64,000 bases of DNA, from NCBI GenBank assembly GCA_033762255.1, contig JANRLT010000036.1, forward strand, positions 1 to 64,000. The letters are read 5' to 3'. The notes beneath the pieces are model-generated. The model was given only the letters and a program-made list of their open reading frames with translations, had not been told where the DNA came from and did not search any database. Origin of the DNA: Pirellulales bacterium (GTDB lineage: Bacteria; Planctomycetota; Planctomycetia; Pirellulales; JALHPA01). Positions 1 to 8,400 of this stretch are shown here, in pieces (position 1 is the stretch's first letter; every line of letters starts with the position of its first letter). The translations under genes and the position numbers were made by a program.

Positions 1-818
1 AGAACCTCCATATGGTCGGAGATAAATCCCACCGGGACGACCACCGCCGCGGGGATCCCCTCGGCGTGGACTTGGCGCAAGGCGTCGCCAATGTCGGGTT
101 CGAGCCAGGGTTGGGTGGGAGGGCCGCTGCGACTTTGATAGACTAACTGCCAGGGTCCGCGCCATTGTTTACCATGATGGCTGTCTGTGCATTTCCGTAG
201 TTCCTCGGCAATCAAACGACAGGTTTCTTGCAATTGCGCCTGGTAACGAGTGTTTTGGGCCATGGCCACCGGGATGCTATGCGCGGTAAACAAGACCGCC
301 GCCGAAGCCTGTTGTTCGGAGGATAGTTGCGCTAACGCCGTTTGAGTCTGCTCGAGCATTGGCTCAATAAAGCCGGGATGATTGTAAAACACTCGCAATT
401 TATCGACTTGGGGGGCTCCCGGACCGATGGCATTAGCGGCGGCAAGTATATTTTCACGATATTGGCGGCAGCCGGAATAAGAGCTATAGGCCGAGGTAAA
501 AAATGCTATCGCCCGCTGGATACCATCCGCCCGCATCTGGGCCAATGTGTCAGGGAGCAGGGGGTGCCAGTTGCGATTTCCCCAATAAATCGGGAGATTT
601 GGGCCGTAAGCGGCTAATTCCTGCCGCAAAGCCGCGATTAACGCGCGATTTTGGGCGTTAATAGGACTGACGCCGCCAAAGTGGTGGTAATGCTCGGCAA
701 CCTCCAACATCCGCGCCCGGGGGACGTTTCGCCCCAGCAAGACGTTTTCGAGAAACGGCAGGACATCATCCGGGCCTTCGGGACCGCCAAAGGAAACAAG
801 CAAAACAGCGTCGTACAT
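1..818 (-). CDS. hemH: Ferrochelatase, N-terminal part (gene runs off the window)
   Basis: The complement strand is open from an ATG at 818 to the window edge and gives about 272 residues, so roughly the last 60-80 residues of a normal ferrochelatase are missing. The family inserts iron into a porphyrin in the last step of heme synthesis. The N-terminus reads MYDAVLLVSFGGPEGPDDV, the typical family opening. Further on come an FTAHSIP motif containing the conserved catalytic-region histidine and YQSRSGPP, another family signature. The frame is also open upstream of 818, but the family start aligns with this methionine. It is transcribed away from the ECF sigma gene. Identification is secure; the exact start is less so. 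Confidence 0.92.
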   Translation of the reverse strand, partial: MYDAVLLVSFGGPEGPDDVLPFLENVLLGRNVPRARMLEVAEHYHHFGGVSPINAQNRALIAALRQELAAYGPNLPIYWGNRNWHPLLPDTLAQMRADGIQRAIAFFTSAYSSYSGCRQYRENILAAANAIGPGAPQVDKLRVFYNHPGFIEPMLEQTQTALAQLSSEQQASAAVLFTAHSIPVAMAQNTRYQAQLQETCRLIAEELRKCTDSHHGKQWRGPWQLVYQSRSGPPTQPWLEPDIGDALRQVHAEGIPAAVVVPVGFISDHMEV

Positions 819-1164
819 GGGATGGGTTTTGTAAGTGATGATATTACAAGCGCTTAGGTCAAGTGGCGCAAGGTGGATAGGGGAAAAGGTTTCTTTGGGT
901 AAATTCTTCTTTTATCATAGCCGCTGGTCAATTTTCGCAAACGACCCTCCCCCTAGAACTTTTTATGCGGAAAAATTTTATTCCGCCGGAGTGCGGGAAT
1001 AATGTCAGCTAAAAATAGCGATTCTGAAAAGGCAGCAGCGAATCTACGTTTGGCGACTTCCCCATTATTTTGAAAAAAATTTCCCCGCCGACTGGGCCCT
1101 GGGGGAGCATATAATAGCGGATACGGTTACAAAAAGTGTGCTTTTGGGCGAGGTAATCATTCCC
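819..1164. other. Divergent intergenic region between hemH and the ECF sigma gene
   Basis: No convincing gene is present in these 346 bases. A perfect TATAAT at 1110-1115 lies 49 bases before the chosen sigma-factor start and could be its -10 element, but I see no good -35 at 16-18 bases spacing. A-rich and T-rich patches near 900-1000 could hold the hemH promoter; nothing there matches a consensus closely. Confidence 0.4.
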
Positions 1165-2979
1165 ATGTTGCTGGTCGCGACGGAAACAACCAAACGCGGA
1201 AATGCGGGGGTACAATCCCTGGCGGAGGCTTCCGACCGGGAATTACTGCGGCAATTTGTCCAGGGAGAGGAACGTGCCTTTACCGCGCTGGTCCAACGGC
1301 ATGCTTCCCTAGTCCAGGGGGTTTGCCAGCGGGTGTTGCGCCGGGCCAGTGAGGCGGAAGACGCTTTTCAGGCGACTTTTATGGTCTTGGCCCGCAAGGC
1401 CAATTCCTGGCAGTGGCAAGAGTCGATCGCGGGTTGGCTGCATCAGACGGCGCTGCGTAGTTCCTTAAAGCTAAGGGGTATGTCCGCGCGGCGGCGGCAG
1501 GTCGAGCAGAATTCCCCTTCAGCGGACGTCGGCGTGGAGTCCCTGGATCAAACGGATCCCCAGCAGGTCGCCAGTTTGCGCGAGTTGGCGGAACTACTGG
1601 ATCAGGAATTAGCCAATCTGCCAGCTAAGCTGCGCGAAGTCATGTTGCTTTGCCAAATCGAAGGACTCAGTCGCGATGACGCGGCGGCCCGCTTGGCAAT
1701 CTCGCCATCCGCGGTAAAAGATCGACTCGAGCGGGCCCGCGAGAATTTGCGCCGCGGGTTGACCCGGCGGGGAGTAACGCTTTCGGCGACTCTGCTAGCG
1801 GCGGTTCTGCTGCCGCAGGGGGCTTCGGCCGCGGGATTAACGGCGTTGGCCGGCGCGACCGCGCAATCCGCGACAGCTTTTGCAACCGGATCCTTGGCCG
1901 CGGGGACAGTCTCTTCGGCAGTAACTTTGGCACAAGGAGTTTTAAACATCATGGGACTAGAGAAGCTCAAATACGCGGCGATTTGCCTGATGGCCTGTTT
2001 GACCGCCGGGACGATTGCCTATGGGATGCTGCAGGATGCGCCCGATCGCTTTGAAAAAGGCCTGCGGGGCGAAGTCATCTCTGTGCAAACCAGCGCCCCC
2101 GCCAGCGTGACCGTGCGGCTGGAACATTTTGAAACACCGTTGTCGTTGGGGATCGCGCCCGACGCCAAATGCTGGATTTCGTTTGAAACGCATGACCTCA
2201 GCGGCATCAAACCGGGCCAATACGTGGCCCTGAACTTGGCCGAGGATCATCGCACCGTCAAGGAAATCCATGTCCAAGGGGAGCAGCGCCAAGTCCAAGT
2301 CCAGGCCGTTTCCGCGGGAAAAATCACAGTCAAAAATATCGACGAAGGAGACGAGGAACAAACCGCGCCGGAAGAGGAATTAAAGCTGGCGGAAGGGGCC
2401 ATTGTGCGGATTGGCAACTTGCCGGCAACCCTGGCGGAGCTAAAACCGGGCATGCAAATTCCCGTGGAATTTGGGCCTAATGGCAAGACTGTCAACGCCA
2501 TCGAAGCGGATGCCGCCCCCGAGGATTTGTACGACGGGGAACTACTGTCGGTTGACACTGCATCCTCCACGCTCAAACTCAAATGCGATAAGGATGACCA
2601 ACCCTTGGAAATCACGTTCCATGTGCGGCCGGAAAGCCAAATCACCCTGGATGGCAAGCGGGCCACTTTGACGGATCTCAAACCGGGCTCTGTGTTGTAT
2701 CTACGCGAGGACAAATTGCAAAACTATGTCCCGGCGATACGCGCCACGAGTCCCGAACCGGACTCTGTGGAAGTTGCTATGGTGGATGAACCGGAAGAAG
2801 CCGCGGCCCCCCAAGACAAAGCCGAACCCGCCGAGGCTGAAAAGGCTGACGAAGCGGCCGAACCCGCCGAGGCTGAAAAGGCTGACGAAGGGGCCGAAGC
2901 GGCCGAACCCGCCGAAAAAGATGACGCCGATCAGCCAGAGGCCGAACAAAAAGATCCTGAACAGTCCAAAGCCGAATAA
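1165..2979 (+). CDS. ECF-type RNA polymerase sigma factor with transmembrane segment and long C-terminal extension
   Basis: The N-terminal 205 residues are an ECF sigma factor. Sigma region 2 lies at about residues 20-95 (DRELLRQFVQGEERAF, then EAEDAFQATFMVLARKA), and region 4 at 150-205 (LREVMLLCQIEGLSRDDAA). An Ala-rich stretch follows, then one hydrophobic segment at about 270-289 (YAAICLMACLTAGTIAYGML). About 250 residues of repeated beta-rich units come next, each with an L..LKPG motif. The protein ends in an Ala/Glu/Pro-rich acidic tail containing a direct repeat. A membrane segment suggests that the C-terminal part acts outside the cytoplasm, as in planctomycete sigma factors with fused sensory regions; that is inference. 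No anti-sigma gene is adjacent. ATG 1165 is preferred over GTG 1138 because GAGG precedes it. Confidence 0.85.
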   Translation: MLLVATETTKRGNAGVQSLAEASDRELLRQFVQGEERAFTALVQRHASLVQGVCQRVLRRASEAEDAFQATFMVLARKANSWQWQESIAGWLHQTALRSSLKLRGMSARRRQVEQNSPSADVGVESLDQTDPQQVASLRELAELLDQELANLPAKLREVMLLCQIEGLSRDDAAARLAISPSAVKDRLERARENLRRGLTRRGVTLSATLLAAVLLPQGASAAGLTALAGATAQSATAFATGSLAAGTVSSAVTLAQGVLNIMGLEKLKYAAICLMACLTAGTIAYGMLQDAPDRFEKGLRGEVISVQTSAPASVTVRLEHFETPLSLGIAPDAKCWISFETHDLSGIKPGQYVALNLAEDHRTVKEIHVQGEQRQVQVQAVSAGKITVKNIDEGDEEQTAPEEELKLAEGAIVRIGNLPATLAELKPGMQIPVEFGPNGKTVNAIEADAAPEDLYDGELLSVDTASSTLKLKCDKDDQPLEITFHVRPESQITLDGKRATLTDLKPGSVLYLREDKLQNYVPAIRATSPEPDSVEVAMVDEPEEAAAPQDKAEPAEAEKADEAAEPAEAEKADEGAEAAEPAEKDDADQPEAEQKDPEQSKAE

Positions 2980-3044
2980 CCATAACGCTCTTCAAGAATC
3001 GTTATCCGGCTCTTTGTCAGTTCGCTAGATCATCTACATTCCTA

Positions 3045-3080
3045 CCCCCGTCCGAGTCCCGACTCGGCGGGGGTTTATCT
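3045..3080 (+). terminator. Rho-independent terminator after the ECF sigma gene
   Basis: The arms CCCCCGTCCGAGT and ACTCGGCGGGGG pair over 12 base pairs with one bulged base and a 3-4 base loop. A T-rich tract (TTTATCTTT) follows. The hairpin sits 65 bases after the sigma-factor stop and would insulate the downstream kdp operon. Confidence 0.8.
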
Positions 3081-3181
3081 TTATGGTTGGCCACCCGGCA
3101 AGGTCCTCGAGGGTGTCTAAAGCCACTATTCGCGGGTTTTTTGCTGCTATAAGTCAAATTGCGGTAATGACTTGTGCTCTC

Positions 3182-3210
3182 TTTATACAACTTTGATACT
3201 GTCCCCCCCG
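3182..3210 (+). promoter_or_regulatory. Candidate KdpE operator upstream of the kdp operon
   Basis: The order TTTATAC, then a TTT/TAC-containing middle, then a run of C ending in CCCG, resembles the E. coli kdpFABC KdpE site as I remember it (TTTATAC, T-run, TACAC, CCCGCCCG). It lies about 87 bases before the first small ORF. The other sequence at 2980-3296 contains only the terminator described separately; I could not pick a clear -35/-10 pair. Confidence 0.4.
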
Positions 3211-3296
3211 GTCTTAACCCCGTTTTGATTTGGGTCTGGATAGGATTAGGTCGAAGTGCAGTGAGGCAAAAGAATTTTTTAATACCGAGGTGTGCG

Positions 3297-3395
3297 ATGT
3301 GGGAAATGACAGTAATCGCCGTGGGAGCGGGTTTGTCCCTGGCAATGTTTGGATTGATCGAGCTTTGCGACCATTTACTGGGAGGGACGCGATGA
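3297..3395 (+). CDS. Small membrane protein at the head of the kdp operon
   Basis: This 32-residue protein begins MWEMTVIAVGAGLSL and ends LIELCDHLLGGTR. It has one hydrophobic segment and a charged tail. A GAGG at 3287-3290, six bases before the ATG, supports translation. Its TGA overlaps the ATG of kdpF (ATGA), so the two are probably translationally coupled. Short ORFs ending in LCDRL-like sequence precede kdpF in many bacterial genomes as I recall, usually without a name. By position and topology it may be an extra small subunit or stabiliser of the Kdp pump; no function is established here. Confidence 0.65.
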   Translation: MWEMTVIAVGAGLSLAMFGLIELCDHLLGGTR

Positions 3396-3484
3396 ACGCT
3401 GGCGAGGTGTTAACCCTCATTTTAGTGGCTGGCTTGGCCATCTGCTTGACTTGTGCGCTGTTAAAGCCGGAGTGGTTTTCATGA
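3392..3484 (+). CDS. kdpF: KdpF small subunit of the potassium-transporting ATPase
   Basis: A 30-residue hydrophobic peptide (MNAGEVLTLILVAGLAICL, ending LLKPEWFS) forms one transmembrane helix. Length, hydrophobicity and position directly before kdpA match KdpF, which stabilises the KdpABC complex in the membrane. Its start overlaps the preceding small ORF and its TGA overlaps the kdpA ATG, so the three reading frames are chained by 4-base overlaps. Confidence 0.85.
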   Translation: MNAGEVLTLILVAGLAICLTCALLKPEWFS

Positions 3485-5241
3485 CCAATTATATGTGGAT
3501 CCAATTGATACTGTTTGTAGGATTGCTCTTGGCTTTGGTAAAACCGCTGGGCCACTACATGGCGGGCGTCTACCGGGGAGAGTTTCGCTGGGCCGCCCCC
3601 GTGGAAGATTGGCTGTACCGCGTGGCGGGTGTGAATCCCCAAACGCAGATGACTTGGCGAGGTTACGCGGCAGCGGTGCTGACACTCAACTTCTTGGGAT
3701 TTGCCGCGTTGTACGGCATCTTGCAATGGCAGGAAATTCTGCCGGTCAATCCGCAACAGTTTTCCGCGCTGACTCCGGATTTGGCGTTTAACACCGCGAT
3801 TAGCTTTGTCTCCAATACAAATTGGCAAAGCTATGGCGGAGAGACAACGCTAAGCCATGGATCGCAAATGTGGGGCCTGACAGTGCAGAATTTTCTTAGC
3901 GCTGCCACGGGCATGGCGGTGCTTATCGCGCTCGTGCGGGGTTTTACAGGGAAATTAGCCAACACAATTGGGAATTTCTGGGTCGATTTTACCCGGTCCA
4001 TACTCTATATCTTACTGCCACTATCGGTAATTTGGGCGATATTGCTGATCGCGCAGGGAGTCCCGCAAACGCTGGCCGGTAGTGCGACAGCGCAGTTGAT
4101 CCAGCCCCTGACGGATGCCAACGGCGCGACCGTGACCGAGCAAACGATTGCCCTGGGGCCGGTGGCTTCGCAAGTGGCAATCAAGCAACTAGGGACGAAT
4201 GGAGGGGGCTTTTTTAACGTCAATTCCGCCCATCCGCTGGAAAATCCGACGCCCATTTCGAATTTCTTGCAACTGCTGGCCATATTGCTGATTCCCGCGG
4301 CATTGTGTTACACGTTTGGCGATCTGGTGGATGATACCCGCCAGGGTTGGGCGATTTTGGCCGCGATGACGATCATCTTTGTGCCGCTGTGTGTGGGAAC
4401 AATGGCCGCCGAACAATTAGGCGTTCCCGCCTATGAAAAAATGGGAATTGATCAGTCGGCCAGCGAATTTCAGTCCGGCGGCAACATGGAAGGAAAAGAA
4501 ACCCGCTTTGGCATTGCCAGTTCCGCGCTGTGGGCCACCGCCACGACCGCCGCGTCCAATGGAAGCGTGAATGCGATGCACGATTCGTTTACGCCTTTGG
4601 GGGGGCTAATTCCTATGTGGCTAATGCAACTGGGAGAAGTCATTTATGGGGGCGTGGGAAGCGGACTTTACGGAATGTTGGTGTTTGCCATCATCGCTGT
4701 GTTTGTGGCGGGACTCATGGTTGGCCGCACGCCGGAATACCTAGGCAAAAAGATCGAAGCGGCGGAGATGAAGCTGGCATCGCTGGTCATACTGATTCCA
4801 CCGTTTTTGGTGCTGATTGGTACGGCGATTTCGGTGGCGGGGCCAGGGCTGGACTATATCGGGGCCACGCCGGAAGAGATCAAATCCAATTTGAATAACC
4901 CAGGCGCGCATGGCTTTAGCGAGGTGCTGTACGCCTGGTCGTCGGCGGGAAACAACAACGGCAGCGCCTTTGCCGGCCTGACCGCCAACGAACCGTTCTA
5001 CAATACCGGCCTGGGCATCGCCATGTTTTTGGCGAGATTTGCCTTGATCGTACCGGTGTTGGCCATCGCCGGTTCGCTCGCCCGGAAAAAAGTTACTCCC
5101 GCCTCGACTGGCACGTTGCCCACGCATACACCCTTGTTTGTGGCGTTGCTGATCGGGGTGGTGCTGCTCGTGGGGGCGCTCACGTTTGTTCCCGCGCTGG
5201 CGCTCGGTCCGGTGGTGGAACACCTGCAATTTCTCGGCTAA
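3481..5241 (+). CDS. kdpA: Potassium-transporting ATPase, channel-like subunit KdpA
   Basis: This 586-residue protein with about ten membrane helices is the K+-selective pore subunit of the high-affinity Kdp pump. The four selectivity-filter regions are visible: NTNWQSYGGE near residue 112, GTNGGGFFNVNSAHP near 239, TAASNGSVNAMHDSF near 356 and AGNNNGSAFAGL near 490. I take the start at ATG 3481 (MTNYMWIQLILF) because it overlaps the kdpF stop and matches the usual KdpA N-terminus. An in-frame start 30 bases upstream would add residues not seen in the family. It is followed after 37 bases by kdpB. Confidence 0.97.
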   Translation: MTNYMWIQLILFVGLLLALVKPLGHYMAGVYRGEFRWAAPVEDWLYRVAGVNPQTQMTWRGYAAAVLTLNFLGFAALYGILQWQEILPVNPQQFSALTPDLAFNTAISFVSNTNWQSYGGETTLSHGSQMWGLTVQNFLSAATGMAVLIALVRGFTGKLANTIGNFWVDFTRSILYILLPLSVIWAILLIAQGVPQTLAGSATAQLIQPLTDANGATVTEQTIALGPVASQVAIKQLGTNGGGFFNVNSAHPLENPTPISNFLQLLAILLIPAALCYTFGDLVDDTRQGWAILAAMTIIFVPLCVGTMAAEQLGVPAYEKMGIDQSASEFQSGGNMEGKETRFGIASSALWATATTAASNGSVNAMHDSFTPLGGLIPMWLMQLGEVIYGGVGSGLYGMLVFAIIAVFVAGLMVGRTPEYLGKKIEAAEMKLASLVILIPPFLVLIGTAISVAGPGLDYIGATPEEIKSNLNNPGAHGFSEVLYAWSSAGNNNGSAFAGLTANEPFYNTGLGIAMFLARFALIVPVLAIAGSLARKKVTPASTGTLPTHTPLFVALLIGVVLLVGALTFVPALALGPVVEHLQFLG

Positions 5242-5278
5242 TTTCTCGCATTCCTAAGAGTCTTTTGGGCTTTATACT

Positions 5279-7351
5279 ATGTCCTCGACAACACAACAAC
5301 GTTCGCTTTTTGATCCGCAGATTTTATGGCCGGCGGTACGCCAGTCATTCGTCAAACTGGATCCGCGTTTGCAAATCCGCAACCCCGTGATGTTTACGGT
5401 GTTTTTGGGTAGTATCCTCACAACTTTTTTGGCAATCGCGACGGTTGGACAAACTAGCGGTGAGTCGGTTTGGTTTGTGGGGGGGATCAGTCTCTGGCTG
5501 TGGTTTACCGTGTTGTTTGCCAATTTTGCCGAGGCCATGGCCGAGGGACGGGGCAAGGCCCAGGCGGATTCGCTCCGCCAGGCCCGCCAGGACGTCCAGG
5601 CACAAAAACTTGACGCTCCCAGAAAGGATGCGGCCCGCACGGCGGTCTCGGCTTCACAACTGCGCAAGGATGACGTGGTTATTGTGGAGGCGGGCAACAT
5701 GATTCCAGCCGACGGCGAAGTGGTCGTGGGCGTGGCCTCGGTCGATGAAAGCGCGATCACCGGCGAAAGCGCGCCGGTCATTCGCGAAAGCGGCGGGGAC
5801 CGCAGCAGCGTTACCGGGGGCACACGGGTATTGTCAGATTGGCTGGTTGTGCGGGTGACGGCCAATCCGGGCGAAACTTTTTTGGATCGGATGATTTCCC
5901 TGGTCGAAGGGGCCAAACGGCAAAAAACACCTAACGAAATCGCCTTGGATATTCTGCTGGCGGCATTAACATTGGTCTTTTTGGTGGTGTGCGTCACACT
6001 GTTGCCATTTTCCAAATACAGCGTTTCCGCGGCGGGGCAGGGGACGCCCATCACCATTGCCGTGTTGGTGGCGCTACTGGTTTGCTTGATCCCCACCACC
6101 ATCGGGGGGCTGTTATCGGCGATCGGCATTGCCGGCATGGACCGGATGATCCAGGCCAATGTCATCGCCACGTCGGGACGCGCGATCGAGGCCGCGGGGG
6201 ATGTCGATGTGCTGCTACTCGACAAAACCGGCACGATTACACTGGGTAACCGCCAAGCGGTGGAGTTAATTCCCGCGCCGGGGGTCACCATCGAAGCCCT
6301 GGCCGATGCCGCGCAACTGGCCTCTTTGGCCGATGAAACGCCCGAAGGACGCAGCGTGGTGGTCCTGGCGAAGGAAAAGTATGGCTTGCGCGGAAGGGAA
6401 TTTGCCGAATCACACGCTCAATTTGTGACCTTTAGCGCGCAAACCCGAATCAGCGGCGTTGATCTGGGCGTGCGACAAATACGCAAAGGGGCCGCCGATG
6501 CCATTATAAAATTTGTTGAAGAGCAGCGGGGAAACTTTCCCGAAGCTGCCCGTAAAACCGTGGAAGACATTGCCAAACAAGGGGGGACCCCCCTGGTCGT
6601 GGCCGAAAACGAGCGCGTCCTGGGGACGATATTTTTAAAGGATATTGTCAAGCGGGGGATCAAGGAACGCTTTTCAGAACTGCGCCGTATGGGGATCAAG
6701 ACCGTCATGATCACCGGTGATAACCCCTTGACCGCCGCCGCCATCGCCGCCGAGGCGGGCGTGGACGACTTTTTGGCCCAGGCCACGCCCGAGGCCAAGC
6801 TCAAACTCATTCGCGAATACCAAGCCGGGGGGCGATTGGTGGCGATGACGGGGGATGGAACGAATGACTCTCCCGCGCTCGCCCAGGCGGATGTCGCGGT
6901 GGCGATGAACTCCGGCACGCAAGCGGCGAAGGAAGCGGGAAACATGGTTGATTTGGACTCTAACCCGACCAAACTGATCGAAATTGTCGAGATTGGCAAG
7001 CAATTGCTGATGACCCGGGGAGCGCTGACCACGTTTAGCCTAGCTAATGACGTGGCCAAGTATTTTGCCATCATTCCGGCCGCGTTTGCCAGCACCTATC
7101 CCGTGCTGAATCGCTTGAATGTGATGCAACTGGCTTCTCCCTCGAGCGCAATCCTGTCCGCGGTCATTTTTAACGCGATCATCATTGTGTTTTTGATTCC
7201 CCTGGCGCTCCGGGGGGTCAAATATCAAGCGCTCGGGGCCGACCGCTTGTTGCGCAATAATCTGCTGATTTATGGGCTAGGAGGATTGGTGGTGCCATTT
7301 GTGGGAATCAAACTCTTGGACATGATTTTGGTCGGTTTGGGCTTGGCTTAA
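5279..7351 (+). CDS. kdpB: Potassium-transporting ATPase, P-type catalytic subunit KdpB
   Basis: A 690-residue P-type ATPase that hydrolyses ATP to drive K+ uptake through KdpA. The phosphorylated aspartate lies in DKTGTIT at about residue 315. The actuator-domain TGES motif is near residue 160, and [21 protein letters not shown] is represented by its [10 protein letters not shown] hinge segment. Length and motif spacing match E. coli KdpB (phosphorylated Asp at 307). It is intact and in the usual operon position between kdpA and kdpC. Confidence 0.97.
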   Translation: MSSTTQQRSLFDPQILWPAVRQSFVKLDPRLQIRNPVMFTVFLGSILTTFLAIATVGQTSGESVWFVGGISLWLWFTVLFANFAEAMAEGRGKAQADSLRQARQDVQAQKLDAPRKDAARTAVSASQLRKDDVVIVEAGNMIPADGEVVVGVASVDESAITGESAPVIRESGGDRSSVTGGTRVLSDWLVVRVTANPGETFLDRMISLVEGAKRQKTPNEIALDILLAALTLVFLVVCVTLLPFSKYSVSAAGQGTPITIAVLVALLVCLIPTTIGGLLSAIGIAGMDRMIQANVIATSGRAIEAAGDVDVLLLDKTGTITLGNRQAVELIPAPGVTIEALADAAQLASLADETPEGRSVVVLAKEKYGLRGREFAESHAQFVTFSAQTRISGVDLGVRQIRKGAADAIIKFVEEQRGNFPEAARKTVEDIAKQGGTPLVVAENERVLGTIFLKDIVKRGIKERFSELRRMGIKTVMITGDNPLTAAAIAAEAGVDDFLAQATPEAKLKLIREYQAGGRLVAMTGDGTNDSPALAQADVAVAMNSGTQAAKEAGNMVDLDSNPTKLIEIVEIGKQLLMTRGALTTFSLANDVAKYFAIIPAAFASTYPVLNRLNVMQLASPSSAILSAVIFNAIIIVFLIPLALRGVKYQALGADRLLRNNLLIYGLGGLVVPFVGIKLLDMILVGLGLA

Positions 7352-7411
7352 CCGCTGGACGGCTAGTGCATTCATTCAATCTATCACTGAAAATTTTGGG
7401 AGACTTTTGGC

Positions 7412-7984
7412 ATGTTTGCTGTGTTACGCGCGGGAATGGTATTTTTGACGCTCTTTACCTTGATAACGGGCGTGATTTATCCGCTGGTGATTACCGGCAT
7501 TGCCCAGGTGGTGTTTCCAGGCGGGGCAAATGGCAGCCTGCTCACCCAGGGGGGGCGGGTGGTGGGATCGAGCTTGATAGGCCAGGAATTTAGCGATGCC
7601 CGCTACTTTTGGGGGCGTCCATCGGCCACAGGGCCGGTCCCCTACAACGCCGCGGCGTCAACGGGGTCAAATTTTAGTCCGACAAATCCCGGGCAGTTGG
7701 AAGCGGTGCGGCAGCGGGCGGAGAAGCTGCGCGCCGCCCACCCCGCCGAACAAGGAGCAATTCCCGTGGATTTAGTAACAGCGTCCGGCAGCGGCCTCGA
7801 CCCCCACATTAGCCCCGCCGCGGCTAACTACCAGGCAGCGCGGGTCGCCGCCGCGCGGAATATACCAGTCGAAAAAGTACGGGAGCTGATTTCAACGCAT
7901 ACGATCTCCCGCAGTCTGGGCGTTTTGGGCGAACCGGGAGTAAATGTACTGGAACTGAACTTGGCGCTGGACGCCAGTAAGTAA
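7412..7984 (+). CDS. kdpC: Potassium-transporting ATPase subunit KdpC
   Basis: A 190-residue protein with a single N-terminal membrane helix (LRAGMVFLTLFTLITGVIY) followed by a periplasmic domain. Family motifs include YFWGRPSATGPVPYNAAAS and GSGLDPHISPAAANYQ; the latter is the classic KdpC signature. KdpC assists nucleotide binding and assembly of the KdpFABC complex. It lies 60 bases after kdpB and is followed by a small hypothetical gene in place of the usual kdpD. Confidence 0.97.
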   Translation: MFAVLRAGMVFLTLFTLITGVIYPLVITGIAQVVFPGGANGSLLTQGGRVVGSSLIGQEFSDARYFWGRPSATGPVPYNAAASTGSNFSPTNPGQLEAVRQRAEKLRAAHPAEQGAIPVDLVTASGSGLDPHISPAAANYQAARVAAARNIPVEKVRELISTHTISRSLGVLGEPGVNVLELNLALDASK

Positions 7985-8003
7985 CATACTTAGGAGTGAT
8001 ATC

Positions 8004-8390
8004 ATGTCCCCAGCGTTACCTGTGATTGAATTGCATGGCGGGCCGCGCGATGGTCTAAGGATCATTTGGCAAGAACCGGATTGCGATATCGAAGATTACC
8101 CGATACTTCACGATACAGGGGTTCCGGTGAGTGTGGTATATAATTATGTCTATCGCGAGCCTCGTCGGCTTTCGGTGCCGAACAAGGTTAATCCCGACGA
8201 AATGGCCGCATCCCATTGTTTTTCGCCAAACAAATGTGTTCCTTCCATTGGCGGGCGATTAAGCATCAGGCTGCGGGGTTTGTGCCGCGCGGCCTTTTCC
8301 GCCGTCCGCGCTTGGCTGTTAAAACCTGTATCGTTTCCCATGGATTTGCGGGCCTACCAAGGCCAACCCCCCCTTGGCCGCGACAATTAA
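8004..8390 (+). CDS. Hypothetical 128-residue protein between kdpC and kdpD
   Basis: I do not recognise this protein. It starts MSPALPVIELHGGPRDGLR, with a TAGGAG ribosome-binding site seven bases before the ATG. The GGPRDG motif and a later YNYVYRE recall small phage-like hypothetical proteins that begin with a 'GGP.DG' strand. The C-terminal half is basic and low in recognisable structure and could be a drifted tail. There is no signal peptide or strong membrane helix. Its position in the same-strand run between kdpC and kdpD suggests co-transcription with the pump. It ends ten bases before the kdpD ATG. The frame is probably coding; function unknown. Confidence 0.6.
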   Translation: MSPALPVIELHGGPRDGLRIIWQEPDCDIEDYPILHDTGVPVSVVYNYVYREPRRLSVPNKVNPDEMAASHCFSPNKCVPSIGGRLSIRLRGLCRAAFSAVRAWLLKPVSFPMDLRAYQGQPPLGRDN

Positions 8391-8400
8391 TACGCATCCC

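Noticed and set aside
5272-6291. Long 339-residue open frame on the minus strand
   Set aside because: It is the mirror of kdpB in another frame, Ser/Ala-rich and without family motifs; kdpB is intact on the plus strand.
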